From contig SEAC01000003.1 in NCBI GenBank assembly GCA_004173235.1, positions 42,956 to 106,955 of the forward strand: a DNA stretch of 64,000 nucleotides, read 5' to 3'. The translations under genes and the position numbers were made by a program. This stretch comes from Chitinophagaceae bacterium. GTDB taxonomy: Bacteria > Bacteroidota > Bacteroidia > Chitinophagales > Chitinophagaceae. The notes beneath the pieces were generated by a model. It was given only the letters and a program-made list of their open reading frames with translations. It ran no database searches and was not told the DNA's origin. Of the stretch, positions 34,045 through 44,000 are shown one piece after another (within the stretch, counting starts at the first letter, position 1; each line of letters starts with the position of its first letter).

Positions 34045-35592
34045 CTACACCATTCCACCACCCGAAGGCCTTTCGTCCAAAAATTTGTTCCATTCAATCA
34101 GCATCTTTCCTTTCAGCACACGCGGAAACTTATGCTGCGATCCGAGTTTGCCTTCGCGTTCCATGAATTGAAGGAAAGCACTTTCGGGAAGTTTCTCGAG
34201 GAACACTGCCTTCAGTGCAGAGCCGCGCTCCACGGCGTAGTCGTCGTTGAGCTGGCACAGGTGCGCGTCGATCTTTTCGGCGAGCAGCGCCTGGTCGATC
34301 GGGTCGTCGCAGGCCACATACCATTTGTGTGCAAACAGTCCGTCGTACGGAAAACCAACGACGCCGTATTCCGGGATCGATATGTTGAGTTCTTCGCTCA
34401 CGAGCTGAATGGCGCGGTTCATGTTCTCCACGCTCAGGTGTTCACCTACTAGGCTGAGGAAGTGCTTCGTGCGGCCGGTGATCACCACCTCCGCGCGTTC
34501 CTTGTTCACAAAGCGCAGCGTGTCGCCAATGAGGTAGCGCCATGCGCCTGCGTTGGTGCTCATTAGCAAAGCATACTCTTTTCCTTCTTCCACTTCGTGG
34601 ATCATCAGCGCCTCCGGATTGTCTACCATCTTGCCATCGGCGTCGAAGTTCTTGTCGTCGAAAGGCACGAACTCCATGAAGATGTTGTTGTCGAGAATGA
34701 GCTGCATTCCCTGCGCATGCTCGCGCGCTTTGTAGCCAATGAAGCCTTCGCTGGAAAGATAGTTTTCGATGTATACGATGGGCTTGCCGAGCAGCTTTTC
34801 AAAACCTTTTTTATAGGGTTCGAAAGCAACGCCGCCGTGTACGAAAAATCCGAGGTTGGGCCAGATGTCGTGGATGGATTTCACCTTGTAGTGGTCCACG
34901 ATCATCTCCATGCACATCTGGCACCAGGCGGGCACGCCCACGATGTAGCCGATGTCCCAGCTCGGTGCGTTCTCCACGATCTCGTGGAGTTTCTCGTTCC
35001 AGTCTTTGATCTTGGCGATGCGCCCGCCGGGTTTATAAAAAGTTTGAAACCAGAAGGGGCGGTTCTTGGCGAGAATGCCGCTGAGGTCGCCGGCGTACCA
35101 GCCGGCTGCGCCCTTCTGCAGGTCGGTGGCGCCGCCGAGCATGAGAAAGCCTTTGGTCACCGCATTGCGTGGCAGGTAGTCGTAGCTCATGATCGAGATC
35201 CATTGCCGCAGGTAGTTGACGCGGTTGGAGCGGAGCATCTCGCGCGTAACGGGAATGTATTTGCTGGCAGCTTCGGAAGTGCCCGAGCTGAGCGCATAGA
35301 ATTTGATCTTGCCCGGCCACGTTACATCGGGCACGCCGTCGAGCGTTTTCTTCCACCATTGTTCGTAGATCTTGCTGTAGTCGTGCACCGGCACCATGTC
35401 CTGGAACTTCTTGCCGGCATGCTTGCTGAGCAGGATCTCGTCGAAGCGGTATTTCTGGCCAAACTCGGTGAAGCGGGCTTTGCGCAGCAGCTTCTTGAGC
35501 ACCCGCAATTGCTGGCGCCGCAGATCGTTCTGCGGAATGCGCAGGGCCGCTGCCAGTGCCTTCGGTAATTTCAGATCAATAATTCTCGCCAT
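34045..35592 (-). CDS. GH3 auxin-responsive-promoter family protein (acyl-adenylating fold)
   Basis: The protein has 515 residues, a typical bacterial GH3 length. The nucleotide-binding motif is FYALSSGTSEAASKYIPVTR; further landmarks are YIVGVPAWCQMCMEMIVDHY, YIENYLSSEGFIGYKA, TNAGAWRYLIGDTLRF and VITGRTKHFLSLVGEHLSVE. Plant GH3 enzymes conjugate carboxylic acids with amino acids through acyl-adenylates; the bacterial substrates are not known. The ATG at 35592 is chosen over an in-frame start three codons upstream. It lies between LysE and a glycosyltransferase on the same strand. Confidence 0.92.
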   Translation of the reverse strand: MARIIDLKLPKALAAALRIPQNDLRRQQLRVLKKLLRKARFTEFGQKYRFDEILLSKHAGKKFQDMVPVHDYSKIYEQWWKKTLDGVPDVTWPGKIKFYALSSGTSEAASKYIPVTREMLRSNRVNYLRQWISIMSYDYLPRNAVTKGFLMLGGATDLQKGAAGWYAGDLSGILAKNRPFWFQTFYKPGGRIAKIKDWNEKLHEIVENAPSWDIGYIVGVPAWCQMCMEMIVDHYKVKSIHDIWPNLGFFVHGGVAFEPYKKGFEKLLGKPIVYIENYLSSEGFIGYKAREHAQGMQLILDNNIFMEFVPFDDKNFDADGKMVDNPEALMIHEVEEGKEYALLMSTNAGAWRYLIGDTLRFVNKERAEVVITGRTKHFLSLVGEHLSVENMNRAIQLVSEELNISIPEYGVVGFPYDGLFAHKWYVACDDPIDQALLAEKIDAHLCQLNDDYAVERGSALKAVFLEKLPESAFLQFMEREGKLGSQHKFPRVLKGKMLIEWNKFLDERPSGGGMV

Positions 35593-35630
35593 CGTTCGCA
35601 ATAAAGGTAAGGGCTACCGTTATCCTATGT

Positions 35631-37574
35631 TCATAAACCAAGCCAACGGTAGTTGCGCAGGATGATTTTGAGGTCTTCGCTTACATCGTAGTCGCGCGCA
35701 TACCAATAATCGGCGCGGCGCAGGCTTTCTTCGGGCAGCGCACTGGAGCCACGCCTGTGCCGTCCGGCAGCACTCAGCACACCGGGTCGCAAGGGCGGCA
35801 GCGCCGCGTCGGGCAGGCGGTAGCCCACCCAGGTTTTTCGGCCACCCAGCACCGTGAACACGTTGCGCACGAAGCCCATTGGCCGGCGCAGCAGCAGCAG
35901 GTGCAGCGGCAGCGTGGCGAGGAAGAAGAGCGCGAGCAGCACATCTGCGAGCCGCTTGCTGCGGCGGTGCGCGGGCTCGGCAAGCAGCAACGGTGCCTGC
36001 AGCGAAAGGGCTTCGCCGCTGCTGTCTTTCGAATCGGAACCTACCATGCTGTCGGAACCCGCGTAGTGGTAGCGCAGGCGCACGTGCCGCGCCAGCCCCG
36101 CCGTGTGGCCGATGACCTCGCGCAGCGGTGCTTCGCCAATGCAGAAGATGAGCTCCTGTGCGGAGAGTGCGCTCACGGCGTCGGCGGCACCCGCGAGGTC
36201 GGTGACGGTGCCGGGCTCGCCCGATTGCAACCCCACGCGTCCAATGATATGTGCGGCGCGTCCGTTGCGCTCCAGCAATTGCCGCACCTCTTCAAATTCG
36301 GAAGCGGAAGCCACCACCAGGATGTAGGGCTTTTCCACCTGCTCGGCCGGCCGGTGCAGCAATCCAACGCCGAGCAGAACGCGGCGCACAATGCCCGTTG
36401 CTCCAAAGCCAAGCGCTGCGCCTCCCACCAGGATGGCCCGTGAAAAACGCAGGTTCTCGGGCAACAGCGCATAGCCTGCCAGCAGCACGAGTGCTGCAAT
36501 GGCGCAGGCACGCAACAGGTTGGAGTGTCGGTAGATCTTATCGTACAGTCCCGCATAATAAGCGGTGATGATATATACGAGCGTGTAGATGGGCAGCGAA
36601 ATTCGGATGAGCGCGCCGGGGAGCTCAATGTCGGGCCGCACCAGGCCGATCCACAATTCCTTTACGAGCCAGAACGAAAGGAGGATGAGAATGCTGTCGA
36701 TAACGGGAAGGCCGAGCCAGCGGACGGCTTTAGCCGCCGCGGCCAGCAGCGCACGCAGGCCGATGGCGGCCTGGATGGATACGCGGAAAAGGCGCGCCTG
36801 CGCTCCGCCGTAGTGCTTGCGCACGAAGATGTTCATCGCGCTGTAAAACAGTCGCACGTAGTTGAGCGATCCGCGCTTGGTGCTTTCGCCCTTGAAATGG
36901 ATGATGGTGGTGTCGGCAACGTAGTAGTTGCGGTAACCCGCTTCCTGAATGCGGTAGCTCAGGTCCACGTCCTCGCCATACATGAAGAAGGCCTCGTCGA
37001 ATGAGCCGACCTCGTTGAGCACGGCGCGCGGGATGAGCATGTAAGCTCCCGCCAGCACATCCACTTCGTGATTTTTGCGCTCATCGAGATGACCGAGATG
37101 ATACCGTCCAAACACGCGCGAGTGCGGGAAGAGGAGCGATAACCCGAACAGTTTGTAGAGCGCCGTGAGGGGCGATGGAAACGAGCGCTTCGATTCTTTG
37201 AGAAAGGAGCCGGTGCCGTCGATCATGCGCACGCCCACGGCCCCCGCGTCGGGGTGGGTTTCAAAAAAACGGATACAGGCGCTGAGCCCGTCCTCGGGGA
37301 GCAGCGTATCGGGGTTTAGGAAGAGCACATAGCGGCCGCTGGAAAGTTCCAGCCCCTGGTTGCAGGCCTTTGCAAAGCCCACGTTGTTGTCGTTGCGCAC
37401 ATAGCGCAGGTGGGGAAAGCGCGTGCGCAGGTAAGTGTCGCTGTCGTCGGTGCTGTTGTTGTCCACCACGATGAGCTCTACATCGTAAGCGCCCGCAGCC
37501 GCGCGCACCGAATGGAGGCATTGCTCCAGGAAGTAGCGCACGTTGTAGTTGACTATGATTACGGAAACAGTCAA
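35631..37574 (-). CDS. GT2 glycosyltransferase fused to a degenerate polyprenyl-phosphate sugar transferase-like membrane part
   Basis: The protein has 647 residues from a TTG at 37574; no ATG precedes VSVIIVNYNVRYFLEQCLHS, the canonical GT2 start. The GT2 domain (1-280) has VVDNNSTDDSD, VLFLNPDTLLPE (DxD equivalent) and FMYGEDVDLSYRIQEAGYR. Residues about 290-400 hold four or more helices. Residues about 400-520 look like the CoA_binding_3/Rossmann part of WbaP-type enzymes (PYILVVASASEFEEVRQLLE). The end has KRLADVLLALFFLATLPLHL, the entry helix of sugar-phosphate transferases, but lacks their catalytic KFRSM motif. It ends with DYDVSEDLKIILRNYRWLG. A rhamnosyl-type transfer to an envelope glycan is plausible. 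Confidence 0.8.
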   Translation of the reverse strand: MTVSVIIVNYNVRYFLEQCLHSVRAAAGAYDVELIVVDNNSTDDSDTYLRTRFPHLRYVRNDNNVGFAKACNQGLELSSGRYVLFLNPDTLLPEDGLSACIRFFETHPDAGAVGVRMIDGTGSFLKESKRSFPSPLTALYKLFGLSLLFPHSRVFGRYHLGHLDERKNHEVDVLAGAYMLIPRAVLNEVGSFDEAFFMYGEDVDLSYRIQEAGYRNYYVADTTIIHFKGESTKRGSLNYVRLFYSAMNIFVRKHYGGAQARLFRVSIQAAIGLRALLAAAAKAVRWLGLPVIDSILILLSFWLVKELWIGLVRPDIELPGALIRISLPIYTLVYIITAYYAGLYDKIYRHSNLLRACAIAALVLLAGYALLPENLRFSRAILVGGAALGFGATGIVRRVLLGVGLLHRPAEQVEKPYILVVASASEFEEVRQLLERNGRAAHIIGRVGLQSGEPGTVTDLAGAADAVSALSAQELIFCIGEAPLREVIGHTAGLARHVRLRYHYAGSDSMVGSDSKDSSGEALSLQAPLLLAEPAHRRSKRLADVLLALFFLATLPLHLLLLRRPMGFVRNVFTVLGGRKTWVGYRLPDAALPPLRPGVLSAAGRHRRGSSALPEESLRRADYWYARDYDVSEDLKIILRNYRWLGL

Positions 37575-37607
37575 AGTAAGTGGGGAAGGGGAAAGCCGGA
37601 AGTGAAT

Positions 37608-38054
37608 CTAGCTGTTTTTGTTCTGGATCTTCCGGCGCACTTCTTCGGCACAGTGACTGATGAATTCGTCGGTAATCTGTTCCATCTGGCGAAAGTGCAG
37701 CGGCTTGGTGATGAAGCCTGCATTGTATTTTTCTGCGAAGGATTTGTCGATGGGAAGCGAAGACGTTGTAAAGAGCACCACCGGCACATCCGAGTAACGC
37801 TCGATGGTGCGCAGCTCGCGGAGCACCGACTTGCCGTCCATGATGGGCATGTTCACATCCAGGATGACGAGGCAGGGCAGGGGGTCGAACTCGTTGAGAG
37901 ACTGCAGGAAGCGCAGGGCCTGGCCGCCGTCGTTCACGGTCACTACTTCCACCTCGCGGGCATATTCCGAAAAAGCGTCCTGCACAAGCTGCAGGTCATC
38001 TGCGTCATCGTCGGCGTAGAGAACGATGTTTCGTTGCGGGCTATACTTCGTCAT
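37608..38054 (-). CDS. Single-domain response regulator (CheY/Rcp1-like)
   Basis: The protein has 148 residues and only a receiver domain. The acidic pocket is ADDDADD (14-20), the phospho-acceptor is Asp66 in LVILDVNMPIMDG, followed by VLFTTSS and the conserved Lys in GFITKPLHF. There is no output domain, so it signals by protein contact. A small conserved protein precedes it by 34 bases and a glycosyltransferase follows; neither is an obvious partner. The kinases at the left end of the window are candidates but distant. Confidence 0.92.
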   Translation of the reverse strand: MTKYSPQRNIVLYADDDADDLQLVQDAFSEYAREVEVVTVNDGGQALRFLQSLNEFDPLPCLVILDVNMPIMDGKSVLRELRTIERYSDVPVVLFTTSSLPIDKSFAEKYNAGFITKPLHFRQMEQITDEFISHCAEEVRRKIQNKNS

Positions 38055-38088
38055 ACTCAGTTACTCAGTTTGGTCTTTCCGGCTCCGG

Positions 38089-38337
38089 CTAACCGGTTAA
38101 ATGTTCCACATCGATCAACTCCAGGTAGGGATCCAGTAAGGAAGTGGAACGGAAGCAGTTCAGCTTCGCCGGTATCCGCCGGTACACACGGTATTCCACC
38201 TCAACATAGAAACCCTCAAGTTGGTATAATACACAGGTTTGCGCCCCTTTTCTGCATTTGCCTACAAACGTTCCCTGCTCGTAGAGCAGGTCGAGTTGCT
38301 CCATTTGAGGAAGCAATTGAAAATCAAACTGCGTCAT
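38089..38337 (-). CDS. Small conserved hypothetical protein
   Basis: The protein has 82 residues from the ATG at 38337: MTQFDFQLLPQMEQLDLLYE, then QGTFVGKCRKGAQTCVLYQL, EGFYVEVEYRVYRRIPAKLN and LLDPYLELIDVEHL at the end. I recall very similar short proteins in Chitinophagaceae, with no known function. A purine-rich GGAGGAAAGGAG ends two bases before the ATG, which selects this start over an upstream in-frame one at 38454. It may be co-transcribed with the response regulator. Confidence 0.7.
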   Translation of the reverse strand: MTQFDFQLLPQMEQLDLLYEQGTFVGKCRKGAQTCVLYQLEGFYVEVEYRVYRRIPAKLNCFRSTSLLDPYLELIDVEHLTG

Positions 38338-38339
38338 AA

Positions 38340-38351
38340 CTCCTTTCCTCC
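38340..38351 (-). promoter_or_regulatory. Strong Shine-Dalgarno-like purine tract
   Basis: On the minus strand GGAGGAAAGGAG precedes the ATG at 38337 by two bases at its 3' end, with the GGAGG core nine bases away. Such sequences are rare in front of the other genes of this window. Confidence 0.5.
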
Positions 38352-38690
38352 GTGAACTGCGTTCACAAAGACCGTGCAGGTCTTGGGTGCGCCGGCAGGG
38401 CGGTTTAAAGAGGAAACGTTCATGGGCAAACTCGGTTTCGGGGGCTGTCTTCAAAGGTAGGGCTTTGTAAATTAAGCAACATTTTAGTGGCTGTGCTTCC
38501 CGTATTTGCCCCCTTCGTAACCCAAAAGGCGCCTTTACCGGCTTTTTTGAGGCGCGACAGGGGAAACCCGTTGGAAATATAGGGGTAACCTCGTAATTTT
38601 ACGAGCACTTTTGACATCCTTGTCATCCGTGACATCGTAAATATCCTATGGGGGCCGCGTATTTTCCACAACCACCACCAACATTGCCTT
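38352..38690. other. Divergent intergenic region with palindrome and nine-base repeat
   Basis: No gene is seen. 38590-38605 is the palindrome CTCGTAA-TT-TTACGAG, built like the one at 2751. 38611-38646 holds four nine-base words TTGACATCC, TTGTCATCC, GTGACATCG, TAAATATCC. Both lie within 105 bases of the start of the surface-protein gene at 38691 and are possible regulatory sites. GTGAAC-TGC-GTTCAC at about 38353-38367 is a further small inverted repeat. Confidence 0.4.
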
Positions 38691-40886
38691 ATGCGACTTA
38701 TTGCCTTTTTGCAACACCGCTCTGTTGCTTCTTGCATTTGTGCCCTCCTGTGCCTGTCTTCAGTGCTCACTGCTTCGGCAGAAGGAACCCTGGAAGCCAT
38801 GCAAAACAGCACCCAGGGGATCGGCCTGAACATCAGTAATATAAATACGGTGACCTCCGGCCCCTACCGCGATGCACCTACGGAGAACCGACTCCGCTTC
38901 TACCTTAAAACCGGTGAGAAGCTTTATTTCGGTTGGAACTCGTACAACCGCGCCGATCCCAACCCGGCACAGGTACCCGTATACTACCGCATTATCCGCT
39001 CTTCCGACGAGCAGGAGATGGTCGTTCCGACCCTCGTTACGCCGGGTTCGGGCAACCCCGGCTATATCCCCGACTGGACCACCGCGCGCAACGGCCCTAC
39101 CGTTATCAACGGCGCAGGATACGACGCACTCCAGTTTGACCCGGGTGGCGGCGCGAATGCCGAGGAGTATTTCATCGAGATCTACCAGAGTGCCGATGCG
39201 GGCGCAACGCCGCAAACCGCTCAAAACACGGTGCTTGTGTATTTCGATTTTTCAGTGGTGCAAACAGCGGGCAACGTGCTCCGCAAGGGCCGCGTGTACT
39301 CGCAGGGCTGGAGCATTCTGACGTATAACCCGGCCAACAACTTCCGCGGCGACATCAACATCGCGATGGAAGACAACTCGTTCTTCGGCTACACCGCCGA
39401 CAGCACGATCGCCAAGATCACCTTCCAGGGCGGCTTCAAGCCGCTGGCATTCGTGGTATACTTTAATAAATACGGTGCCGACCCCGCCGGCGGTTCCAGC
39501 CCAACCTACGCCGACTGGCTGGCCACGCGCCAGTCGAAGTCGCAAAGCGGCTCGCCCACCACGCTGCCCGATGGCTACAACGTTTTTCTGAATACACCCG
39601 ATGCCTCCGTGTTTCCGCTGGCGGCCGATGGCCTGGCGCCCGTGCTCAAGAGCATCACCGGGTGCCCCGGCAGCTACTCGTTCAACGTGCAGATGCGTTC
39701 GCCCGGCGATATCCGCATCCTGCTCGATCGCAATGGAACCCCGGGCTTCCAGGCCGGCACCTCCGACCGTTATATCTATGGCTCCAGCGACACAACCGGC
39801 ATCATCGGGGTATCGTGGGATGGCAGTGATGGCGAAGGCAATCCGATTTCAGGCAACGTCCAGATCAGCACCTCCTCCAAGCTGCTCCGCGGGCGCACCA
39901 ACCTCCCGTTCTTCGATGCCGAGCAAAATCTGTACGGTATTCTCGTGCAAACGTTTGCACCTACTTCCCAGTACCCGATGCTGTTTTGGGATGATACCCA
40001 ACTGGCCACCGACGCCTCCTGCAGCATCATCACCAGCAATAACAATACGACGCCTGCCGGCATCGACGTCAGCCAAGAAGGTGTATCGCAGTACTTTTCC
40101 ATTGGAGGAGTGTTTGATTACTATGGCAACCGCGGCTGGGATGGCGCCACCGTCGACGATCCGCCCGTGGTTCCCGTTACCTCTACCGCAGGCTCCGGCT
40201 CGCAGACTGCGAGCGTCCTTTGCGACGATTATGGCAACTTCCGTATCCTTAACACCTGGTTTTGGACGGGCGAGGTATCCTCCACCGACACGCTGCTGCG
40301 TGTTCCTGCCGCAGCCTGCGTGGTACTGCCTGTTACGCTGACGCAGTTCGGGGTTCAAAAGCGCGCCCAAACAGCGCTCCTCCGCTGGTCAACGGCCAGC
40401 GAATCGTCCTTCCGCGCCTTCATCCTCGAGCGCAGTTTCGACGGACGCGTGTTCCATTCCATTGCCACCATTGCTGGCAGGGGCACATCCGGCCGCAACG
40501 ATTACCAATATAGCGACAATATCGCCGGCGTACGGAGCGCGCGTATTTTTTATCGCCTTCGCCAGGTGGACAACGACGGAAGCTTCCGATTCAGCCGCGT
40601 GGCGCAACTCCAAACCGATCTGCAGGAAATTTCCTTGCTGGGCGGGCTTATTAACCCTGTTTCCGGCGCGCTGAGGTTCCAGATTTCGGTGCCAAAAGCC
40701 GGTGCTGCCGAGATCCGCATCAGCGACATGGCCGGCCGTGTGCTGTTGAGCAGCCGCAAGGAGCTTTTCGAAGGAACGAACAGCATCGAGTTGCCGCAAA
40801 CCGCAGGTTACGCGCCCGGAATGTACTTACTCCGTGTTGAAGCGGGCGGGGTGCAGCAAGCCGAAAAGTTCATCATACACAGGTAG
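38691..40886 (+). CDS. T9SS-exported surface protein, unknown function
   Basis: The protein has 731 residues. A signal peptide (ending around LTASAEG) is followed by a beta-rich region of about 500 residues without a named domain. It includes RFYLKTGEKLYFGWNSYNR and repeated reference to gel-like beta strands; Ser, Thr, Gly and Asn are frequent. A LPVTLTQFGVQKRAQTALLR segment and a fibronectin-like stretch (FILERSFDGRVFHSIATIAG) lead to the T9SS sorting domain (about 650-731: AEIRISDMAGRVLLSSRKEL ... APGMYLLRVEAGGVQQAEKF). The C-terminal half resembles that of the 898-residue protein at 14209. A regulatory-looking region lies upstream. Confidence 0.8.
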   Translation: MRLIAFLQHRSVASCICALLCLSSVLTASAEGTLEAMQNSTQGIGLNISNINTVTSGPYRDAPTENRLRFYLKTGEKLYFGWNSYNRADPNPAQVPVYYRIIRSSDEQEMVVPTLVTPGSGNPGYIPDWTTARNGPTVINGAGYDALQFDPGGGANAEEYFIEIYQSADAGATPQTAQNTVLVYFDFSVVQTAGNVLRKGRVYSQGWSILTYNPANNFRGDINIAMEDNSFFGYTADSTIAKITFQGGFKPLAFVVYFNKYGADPAGGSSPTYADWLATRQSKSQSGSPTTLPDGYNVFLNTPDASVFPLAADGLAPVLKSITGCPGSYSFNVQMRSPGDIRILLDRNGTPGFQAGTSDRYIYGSSDTTGIIGVSWDGSDGEGNPISGNVQISTSSKLLRGRTNLPFFDAEQNLYGILVQTFAPTSQYPMLFWDDTQLATDASCSIITSNNNTTPAGIDVSQEGVSQYFSIGGVFDYYGNRGWDGATVDDPPVVPVTSTAGSGSQTASVLCDDYGNFRILNTWFWTGEVSSTDTLLRVPAAACVVLPVTLTQFGVQKRAQTALLRWSTASESSFRAFILERSFDGRVFHSIATIAGRGTSGRNDYQYSDNIAGVRSARIFYRLRQVDNDGSFRFSRVAQLQTDLQEISLLGGLINPVSGALRFQISVPKAGAAEIRISDMAGRVLLSSRKELFEGTNSIELPQTAGYAPGMYLLRVEAGGVQQAEKFIIHR

Positions 40887-41071
40887 TGTCGGACTTTCAT
40901 TCCCATTTAAGTGCCTTTTCTTACCATTTTACGGAAAAACCCCTAAACAAATTTGTGTTTCTGCGGTTGTTGTAGTTGATTTGCTCCCTCCAAGAACGTA
41001 AAAACACGAGTTCTTACGTAAAAACTGCATCTCACCCTTTTCCAAAGCGAAGCCAGCTCAAATATTAGCTT

Positions 41072-44000
41072 ATGAGCCCGCTTAACATGAAAACTGAACA
41101 AAAGACCCGTTTTGTTGGGGGTATCCTGTTCTTCCTTTCATTCCTTTTTGCGTCGAATCCAGGTTCTGCGCAGGTTTGCCCGTTCACGGTGAACCTCACG
41201 AGCATTACCGCTGCCACCTGCAACGGTAATAACGGTTCCATCCGCATCCTGGCGCCCACGGGCGGCCAGTCGCCGTATACGTACTCCTGGAACACGGTTC
41301 CCGCGCGTACGACGCAAAACCTGCTCAGCGTGGCGCCGGGCACGTACACGCTGAAAGTTACCGACAAGCGGGGCTGCGTGGTTACGCGCGTTTGGACCAT
41401 CCCCAACACGCCCGACACCGAAGTGCCGCTGATCCTCTGCAGCCCCACGCCCATCACGGTAGCAACCGAGCCGGGCCTCTGCGGCGCCTTCATCAACTTC
41501 CAGGATAATGTTCCCATCGACTACCGCATGAACACCGCCGGTGGCGCTACCGGGCAAGCCACGCAGCGCGGCCCGTTTGCCGGGGGCGATGCTCCTGCGC
41601 GCGACGTGCTCAAGCCGATCATCGCCGACAACTGTAACGTAGTAAGCATTTCGGGCGTGCGCCTCGACGGCCAGCCGCTCAGCGCGATGTACCCGCTGGG
41701 TAATACCGCTATTTTGTGGACGGCCATGGACGCGGCCGGCAACCAGGCAACCTGCACCCAGATCTATACCATCGTAGACAATGAATCGCCTGTTTTGACG
41801 GGCGTTCCGGCCAACATCGTGCTCGATGCCGCTGCGCAAAGCTGCGGTCGCACCGTTACGTGGACGGCGCCCGTTGCATCGGACAACTGTTCTGCCGTGC
41901 TCACCAGCAACCGGGCTTCGGGCTCGTTCTTCAACATCGGCACGCAGACCGTTACCTACACTGCTTCCGACCTTGCCGGCAATGTAACCAGCAGGTCGTT
42001 CACCGTTACCATCCGCGATGCGGAAAAGCCCGTCATCCTCACCTGCGCTCCCGACATGACGGTTGCGTTAGGTGCCGATTGCCAGGCAAGACCCGTGCTT
42101 CCGCTGCCGGTTGCTTCCGACAACTGTCCTTCCAGCCCGCTCACGTTCAGCAACGACGCGCCTGCCGTGTTTCCTAGCGGCACCACCGTGGTCACCTGGA
42201 CGGTTCGCGACAGCTCCGGAAACAGTGCTACCTGCCAGCAGCGCGTAACGGTTGCCGATCAAACGGCGCCTGTTCCCGTGCTTGCCACGCTCGCCGATGT
42301 AACCGGTGTTTGTACCGCTAGCGTAACTCCCCCCACGGCAACCGATTGCTCGGGCACCATTACGGCTACTACTGCTGATGCAACGACGTACACCACACCC
42401 GGCACGCACATCGTGCACTGGACGTATACCGACGCCGCCGGCAACAGCTTTGTGCAGCTGCAAAACGTGATCCTGCGCGATGACGAACTACCGATCATTC
42501 AATGCCCTGCCGATATTACGGTGATGGCCAACGCAGCCTGCGGCCGCATCCTCAACCCGGGCACAGCCACGGCAACCGACAACTGCACCGTTACCGTTAG
42601 CGGCGTGCGCAACGACGGCCGGGCGCTCGGCGACTGCTATCCTGTAGGCACCACCACCATCACCTGGACGGCGGTAGACGGTGCCGGCAACAGCGCAACC
42701 TGCCAGCAGAAAGTGATCGTAAACTCGATCTCGATCGGCGGAACCATATATAATGACGTGGACGCGGGCACGATCAACGGCACGCCGATATCCAATGCGG
42801 ACGGCCAGCTGTTCGTGAACCTTGTGAATACGGCAACCAATACCGTGGTATCCTCTAAAGCTCTGACCAACGGCACCTACTCCTTCAGCTCCGCCGACGG
42901 CATGGACGCCAACGTCACTTCGTATGCAGTGGTTGTAGCAACCAACGCAACGGCCACTACCGCGGGCCTTCCGAACGCACAGGAGTGGGTAAACACTGCC
43001 GAAGGCGCACCCGCAAGCAGCGGCGATGGCAATGCCGACGGAGCCTTCGTTTTCGGAAGTGTGGTGGCCGACGGGCAAGTGGTTGACTTCGGAATTGAAG
43101 CGCGCCCGGCAACGGCTGCATTGCTGGAGGCGCCTATCCAGGTCAACCCCGGTGGCACCACCGAGGTGACCATCGACCCGCTCTTGTTTTCGGCTACGGA
43201 TATCCGTGACCTCAACGGGTCGGGCGAAGTGCGTTTCCTCCACATTATTTCGTTCCCAACACGTGCAACGTCGGTGAGCTTCGGCGCAGCTTCTGCAACG
43301 CCCGGTGCCGCACCTGAAGCTGTCACTTATACGGCGGCCTCCTTCCCCGCAGGCGGTGTTTATGTCGCTACCGACCTTTCGGGACGCCCGCTTCCGGCCA
43401 TTGCCGCCGACCCTGTTAATGGTGCGGTCAATGTAGACTTCAACTATAAAGCGGTAGACCAGGCTGGCGTGGAAAGCAATCAGGCCGGCATCGCCCGCAA
43501 GCCGCTCACCGAGCTTTGGATCGCAGGCACCGTATACAATGACGTCGATGCCATGAACGATGGCAGCATCAATGGAACACCGATTGCTACCAGCAACGGA
43601 CAACCGCTTTTCGTTAACCTGGTGAACGCGAGCAACGGCGCCATCGTTGCATCGGCTACCGTGGCTGACGATGGAAAGTACCGCTTCACCAGTCACGACG
43701 GACTGTGCACCGAGGTTCCCACTTATTGCGTCGTTCTGGCAACTTCCGCGACCAACAACTCGTCATCGCTTCCCAATCCAGCGTCCTGGTGGAATACCGG
43801 CGTAGGGAGCTCGAATTGCGCCACCGGTTGGCCTTTTGCCAATAACGGTGCTTACAATTTTGGAGGTCGCGTCACGAATGGCCTGATCGTTGACTTCGGC
43901 ATCGAAGCCCGTCCTGTGCCTACACCGCTCACTGTGGCAGCCGCAAAGCAAAATCCAGGAAGTACGAACGACGTTTCGATTGCAGGAACTATTTTTTCTG

